Below, one piece after another: positions 58,892-64,000 of a stretch of DNA of 64,000 bases. The stretch lies in assembly GCF_000237925.1 (NCBI RefSeq), contig NC_031502.1, forward strand, positions 15,302,434 to 15,366,433. Reading direction: 5' to 3'. The notes under the pieces were generated by a model. It made no database searches. It saw nothing but the letters and a program-made list of their open reading frames with translations, and was not told the origin of the DNA. Source of the stretch: Schistosoma mansoni (Eukaryota; Platyhelminthes; Trematoda; Strigeidida; Schistosomatidae). A program made the position numbers and the translations under genes. Numbering within the stretch: position 1 is the stretch's first letter; each line of letters starts with the position of its first letter.

Positions 58892-59091
58892 NNNNNNNNN
58901 NNNNNNNNNNNNNNNNNNNNNNNNNNNNNNNNNNNNNNNNNNNNNNNNNNNNNNNNNNNNNNNNNNNNNNNNNNNNNNNNNNNNNNNNNNNNNNNNNNNN
59001 NNNNNNNNNNNNNNNNNNNNNNNNNNNNNNNNNNNNNNNNNNNNNNNNNNNNNNNNNNNNNNNNNNNNNNNNNNNNNNNNNNNNNNNNNNN
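58892..59091. other. Assembly gap (200 N) at the centre of an inverted SINE pair
   Basis: Fixed-length N run with mirror-image hammerhead SINEs on its two sides; a long hairpin is a likely reason the assembly broke here. Confidence 0.95.
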
Positions 59092-59290
59092 GTACATCCG
59101 GCTGACGAGTCCCAAATAGGATGAAACGCGCGTCCAGGATTTCACTGCTAGCCACTATCCATCCTTGTTTATAATGCTTGTGAATTAAGGCGATATCGAG
59201 GCAATATGCACATATGCTAATAACAGACTGATCAATTGCAGTCCTTAACATCAATGAGAAGATTCAAGTAAAAAATACCAAGTAAATATA
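59092..59290 (+). repeat. SINE family 1 with hammerhead (right arm)
   Basis: CTGACGA (59102-59108), stem II GTCC with GGAT (one G-U pair), GAAA (59123-59126), CGCGCGTC. All catalytic-core boxes are present; the downstream block TATAATGCTTGTGAATT...GAAGATTCAAG matches the 32.8-kb copy. Confidence 0.75.
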
Positions 59291-59652
59291 AATACCTGTG
59301 TTTTTCTGTACATTTTTGATTCTTATCCAATAATCACTTCCCCTGCTTCTTACGACTTTTGACTGGCGGCTGTGGGGTTCGGAACGCTCGAGTGCCGTTA
59401 GTTGTACATCGCACTCTGCCGTAATCAAGTAGAGGACCCAACAAAATGCTGTTCACATGAAACAAGGGCGTTTTAGGAAACATACATTCCAGATAACTAC
59501 TACAATACTCCACTGTAACAGTTAAGAAACCTAACACACTAATATCTCAGATGTAAGAGCTGAATTAAAACAAAATAAAACATTTAATTTGTAAGACGTA
59601 AGATGTAATTTCGAACTACTAAGGATAGTTGATTAAATATTTATCTTCAATC

Positions 59653-59724
59653 ACTTCTGTGGCACAATGGATAACGCTCCTGATTATGGGTCAGCAGATT
59701 CCACATTCGAACCCTGGCAGGCTC
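59653..59724 (+). repeat. tRNA-Arg-like SINE head or tRNA pseudogene
   Basis: GTGGCACAATGGATAACGC (A-box region) and ATTCGAACCCTGGCAGG (B-box region) have tRNA spacing with an anticodon-arm-like CTGATTATGGGTCAG between them. The 5' acceptor strand pairs with the 3' strand at only about four of seven positions and the T stem has two mismatches, so it is not a working tRNA. The unrelated sequence that follows to about 59930 is probably the SINE body. Confidence 0.5.
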
Positions 59725-60234
59725 GAAAAACTTGCCCTTAAATGCCCTGGTGTGGTCGACGATGTAGAAAGTCTGCACTTCCTCTCGCAATGCACTCAGA
59801 TGGTTACGCGTATACAGCCACTGTCAGGGAGGTCCTACTCATTGCCTTCTCGAGGCGGGGATGTTTACAAAATTGAGAGGATAAAAAGCGGATATCCGGC
59901 GCTCTAACCGGGTTGGTTCAACTAAGGACAATTGGGTAGTATCAAAACGGATCAATGATAACTACTACTAGAAAAATTACTCTTGCTTCAACGCTTATTC
60001 GGACAAATCATATTCACAATCATATAACATTCGCTTTCATTTCTTTTATACTACGTCACTTATGTACTCCTCATTATTTTCATTTTGCACATTTTATTTT
60101 CCATCTTACACAGTAGCTCACCTATGGCGAAAAACCTGTCCCATCTAAACGATCTCAGATCCCTGACTGATCGAAAGTTGAATGCGAACACTGAAAGTTT
60201 TTGTGAAACCACATATACCATTCAAACTGTACAC

Positions 60235-61384
60235 CTTCGACGCTCGCACACTAATGGGAATAAGACAACACACAGGGTTGGCTATGTATTTAGAAAATCG
60301 CATCATCGGTTGCAGCTTCTGTTACAACTAAATATCAAACCGAGCTAGGGTTAAATGCTAGATGCCACTCCACTGAAAAGTATAGATGAGCTTTGGTTGC
60401 AATTACATGACGTCATAAAAATGGAGAGTTATGTCGATCGTGGCTTTGCGAAACGTCCCTATCTATAAGCACTGGGTTTCTTCAGGCTCCTCAACTCACT
60501 AAGGCCCGTCGGTCTACTCCAGGTGACCGCGAGTCTGACCATAAACGAGGACTTTTGCGTCGTGAGTTCGTGCAAGCTTGCGTAAGGACGGAGAAGCCTG
60601 GTGGTCGGATAGTGCTAAAAATTTGGAAACAGCAGATGCTTCCAGTGACTGCTGGAAGCTTTCAACTCATTCGAGACACCGGCAGAAAGAATTCTGGTGT
60701 GTGAAAAAATCTATGGAGATGACAGTATGCCGATCACTAACATCTATCGACGTCTTGGACGATGGGTAGTTTATCGAAGAGCGATTCAAGTAGTCTGTTG
60801 CCCCAGTAACATCGATCAAACTGTGTTGACCTCCATGGCATGTGACGACTGACCCACTCAACGAGGCGGTAGTCAGCAAGGAACTACGAATCTTGAAGTG
60901 CCACAACTCACAAGGCTCAGATGACTTACCTTCGGTCCTTCCTAGAGATGCTGGTGACTTTGTGGTTAAGGAACTGACTAAGCTATTCACAAAGGTCTGG
61001 CAAATAAAGTGTTCCAATATCGTGGAATAAGTCGATAGTTGTTATCTCTAATCAGGATTCACATCATCTATGCAATAACTATCGGGGGGGGGGTCTACTT
61101 CTGATTGTGTCTAAATTATTGGCTTCTACCATACTTCGTAGATTGTTCGAAACCCAAGAAAAATTGGCTCGTGAGGAGCAGACTGGGTTCCATTCTAGTC
61201 AAGGATGTATTGATCGTATCTTTACACCTCACCAAATGTTACAACGCAGTCATACTTATCACAAGCCAACAACCATAGTGTTTCTCGATATCGGGGCCGC
61301 CTTCGATTCCCTGGACAGGAATGTCTATTAAAGGGTGTGTCTGAGAGGTTTATTAACATCTTGAAAGCCCTACATACTAACACC
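60235..61384 (+). pseudogene. Decayed non-LTR retrotransposon A (endonuclease trace to RT)
   Basis: FDARTLMGIRQHTGLAMYLE (60235-60300) is a worn endonuclease N-terminus. After a large deletion come RT blocks: AVVSKELRILKCHNSQGSDD, ELTKLFTKVW, LVSKLLASTILRRLF, EEQTGFHSSQGCIDRIFT, and the palm motif VFLDIGAAFDSLDR near 61280. At least five frame breaks or stops. It stops at an ILKALYTNTP-like block near 61384, exactly where the leader of element B begins. Confidence 0.65.
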
Positions 61385-64000
61385 CCGACCGTCGTTGCTA
61401 CCTTGACGTGGTGGTTGGGCTTGTCTATCGTGATGATTCAATCGAGCTATACTGGCTGAAACAATCGTTCCTCAAGATCCTACCATGCTAGACAGGTCGT
61501 TTGAAGAGCGGTGAGACTAAAAGCAGAAAACCCAAGGTCCGAAGGCGAAGTCATACTGCTGACTGTACAGAGGTGTGATGGCAGTAAGGTGTTTCTTTCA
61601 GACAACCAGCATGACAGCGATGCTGCCTTCCCACAAGGAGGGGTGGGAATAGAAAAGGTCGACCCTTAAAAAATGCACACCTCGCCTTATCCCACGGATA
61701 TCCATCTCCGGAGGTAAGGTCCCAACAAGTAAGGAGCTAACACAAAAAGGTCGTGTGTGACCGACCACAAGCATTTGTCCCTTGGGCACTGCGGTCACAT
61801 TCTCAGGTCATTAAGACCACTTCTAACCCAATTCCCTTTTCAGGTACCCCTAGAAGAACTCTTCCACGGTGTGGGCAACCGGGAAGTGATAACTGCCCTC
61901 ATACCTCTAACAGCACTCAAGACCACTGTATTCATAATCGATCTCCTTCTTCAATTCCTACTATTCCTTCTACTTTGACTTTCAACACTAAACTTCCTGT
62001 TCCGGTCTCCTCCTCAAGTGTCACCATGGCCAACCATTCTAGTGCGCGAAACGCTGTCGCAGGTCTACTAAAACCTCGCTCCAAACTACACATTGGAGCC
62101 TTCAACGTACGTACTTTAAGTCAAATCGGTCAACAGGCCTCCTAAGCTAAAACCCTAGAATCTCGTACCATTGATGTATGCTGTGTCTCCGAAACACGCA
62201 TACAGGATCCTAGTGTGGTCATTCACTTGACCTCACCTCGCCAAAATGGAGAGCCAACGAAATACACCCTCCGTGTATCTGGCGACCCGATGGCTAGTTC
62301 TCGTGTACTTGCAGGTGTAGGCATAGCACTAAGTACAAGGGCAGAACAAACACTACTAGAATGGATCCCCGTTAACAGTCGCCTGTGTGCTGTTCGGCTA
62401 AAGGGCTCCGTAAGAACTCGGAAGGATAGGGACACACGTCGTTGCCTTTTCGTCGTTTCTGCCTACGCTCCCACTGACTGCAGCCATGATGAAGTGAAAG
62501 ATGACTTTTACAGAAAACTCTCTGAGCTTCTTCAGAAAGCTAAGCGCTCAGACATAGTAGTTGTAGCGGGTGACTTTAATGCTTAATTAGGCAGCTTAAA
62601 TCAAACAGAAAGACATTTAGGTGGGTATTTTAGTATTCCTGCTCAACGAACCGATAATGGTGATCGTCTGTTGCAACTATGCTCAGACAATCGTTTATTC
62701 TTAGCAAGCACTAATTTTAAGCATAAGGAGAGATATCTCTTAACATGGCGACCACCTGCACCAAACCAACGATGGACTCAAATCGACCATATTGCCATCA
62801 GTCATCGTTGGAGAGGCTCGATAGAAGACTGTCGCTCGCTTTGGAATACATGTTTAGACTCTGATCACGCTTTAATACGAACACCCATTTGTTTGCGCCT
62901 CACTGGACGCAGAAAAACTACAGTAAGAAGACCCATTAGGATTGAACTGGAAAACGAGAAAGCCAAATGCGAATTCCAGAAACAACTGAGTTCACATCTA
63001 GGCAGTTCTGTAAACGAGACTGACCCAGATGCTGCTTGGAAAGACATACGAACAGCTGTGGAAACAGCAGTCACATCTATTAGTTATTTAAACCATGGGG
63101 CTCCAAAAAAGCAGTGGATTTCTTTTAAGTCTATTTCACTGATGGATTCGCGTAAACTCATCCCATCAGGCTCTGAACACGACGAAGAGCGTAAACAAAT
63201 TAGATCTAGGTTAACTAAAAGCCTAAGGAACGATCGTGAGCAGTGGTGGGCAACGAAAGCAGAAGAGATGGAAAAGGCAGCAGCTGTAGGCAACACCAGG
63301 CAACTATTCAGACTAATAAAAGAAACTGGAATTAAGAAGTCAAGTGTAAGTGAGACAATCTCGGAAAAAGACGGAACCCCTATCTGCTCTCAGCCCACAC
63401 GTTTAGAACGATGGGCGGAACACTTTAAGGAGCAGTTTAGCTGGCCTTCAGCTACTGCACAACTACCCATTATTCCCAGAAAACCTGAATGGAACATTGA
63501 AGTAGGCCCCCCGACCCTACTTGGAGTTCAAAAGGCTATAAGTAATCTGAAACGAGGAAGAGCAGCTGGTCCAGATGGATTGGCTCCAGAGGTCTTTAAA
63601 TATGGTGGTCCAATTTTAGCGATTAGGTTGACTAATATTCTGGCTAAAATCTGGGAAACGGACGTAATCCCATCTGACTGGTCACAATCTCTGATTGTCC
63701 CAATATATAAGAAGGGGCCAAAATCATCCTGTGATAACCATAGAGGGATTAGTCTGACTAACATAGCATCTAAAATACTAGCCTCAATAATTATCGGGCG
63801 CCTAACTAAGACTCGTGAACTGCAAACACGAGAAAATCAGACTGGCTTCAGACCTGGTCGTGGCTGTATCGACCACATATTCACCATTCGTCAAGTTTTA
63901 GAGCACAGACATACTTATCGGCGTCCGACAATGATAGTTTTTCTTGACTTGAAAGCATCATTTGACTCTGTAGACCGAGAGGTTCTGTGGCAGTGTCTGT
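61385..64000 (+). mobile_element. Non-LTR retrotransposon B (endonuclease + RT), runs off the window
   Basis: Leader 61385 to ~62030, homologous to the minus-strand copy at 34.0-34.7 kb, then one long reading frame to the window end. It is the best preserved mobile element here and copies itself by target-primed reverse transcription. Related by sequence style to schistosome RTE-like elements. Confidence 0.75.
62080..64000 (+). pseudogene. APE endonuclease-reverse transcriptase ORF, two nonsense codons, partial
   Basis: Single frame with IGAFNVRTL (endonuclease start), SETRIQDPS, SAYAPTD, VVAGDFNA, WTQIDHIAI and LDSDHALI (the catalytic SDH), then RT blocks AAGPDGLAPEVFKYGG, SQSLIVPIYKKG, NHRGISLTN, QTGFRPGRGCIDHI and the palm Asp in VFLDLKASFDSVD. 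Only two stops interrupt it: TAA at 62143-62145, and TAA at 62584-62586 where DFNA(Q) is expected, a one-base CAA change. From 62587 to 64000 it is fully open (471 codons). The YADD motif and C-terminus lie beyond the window. Few lesions imply a young insertion. Confidence 0.75.

Noticed and set aside
59653-59724. Functional tRNA gene
   Set aside because: Acceptor stem and T stem are too poorly paired.
1-64000. CRISPR array, operon or prokaryotic signals
   Set aside because: No regularly spaced repeats of that kind; spliced genes, AATAAA signals and retroelements show a eukaryotic genome.

Overview
The window looks like nuclear DNA of a schistosome blood fluke (genus Schistosoma; I cannot fix the species). 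It is AT-rich, with very short coding exons separated by kilobase introns. It is full of retroelement debris typical of that genus: tRNA-headed SINEs carrying hammerhead ribozymes, gypsy-type gag relics with zinc knuckles, and endonuclease/reverse-transcriptase non-LTR elements. Four runs of exactly 200 N are scaffold gaps.

The gene content is a tandem, all plus-strand cluster of small EF-hand calcium-binding genes. Three two-EF-hand genes (1128-3586, 5006-6635, 16231-18276) have the same unusual design: a TATA box, an ATG 66-82 bases later, a 17-base coding exon 1 ending in AC|GT, a 1.4-2.2 kb intron, then one exon holding both EF-hands. A fourth (30866-31166) has an 8-base exon 1 and a 91-base intron; its 69 residues suggest the classic schistosome 8-kDa calcium-binding protein. 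A dead member lies at 14322-14555. The last gene (45587-53194) is a four-EF-hand, calmodulin-like gene built from four exons. Its last intron lies at the same residue and phase as the single intron of the two-EF genes, so the two-EF genes correspond to its C-terminal half.

Between the genes: 7323-11411 is a tandem gag-only LTR element with three copies of its terminal repeat and a 5-base flanking duplication. 11672-12960 is a fold-back-like inverted repeat. Two SINE families, both with hammerhead motifs, occur throughout. 27.3-27.7, 33.1-34.9, 36.8-37.0 and 60.2-64.0 kb hold non-LTR retrotransposon pieces. 54.7-57.4 kb holds two decayed gypsy pieces in opposite orientation. Long stretches (18.3-30.8 and 37.6-45.6 kb in particular) hold no gene I can support.

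The likely shared role of the genes is Ca2+ sensing or buffering in the cytosol. Expression timing cannot be read from sequence. Splice models come from reading GT/AG, phase and EF-hand spacing, not from transcripts.
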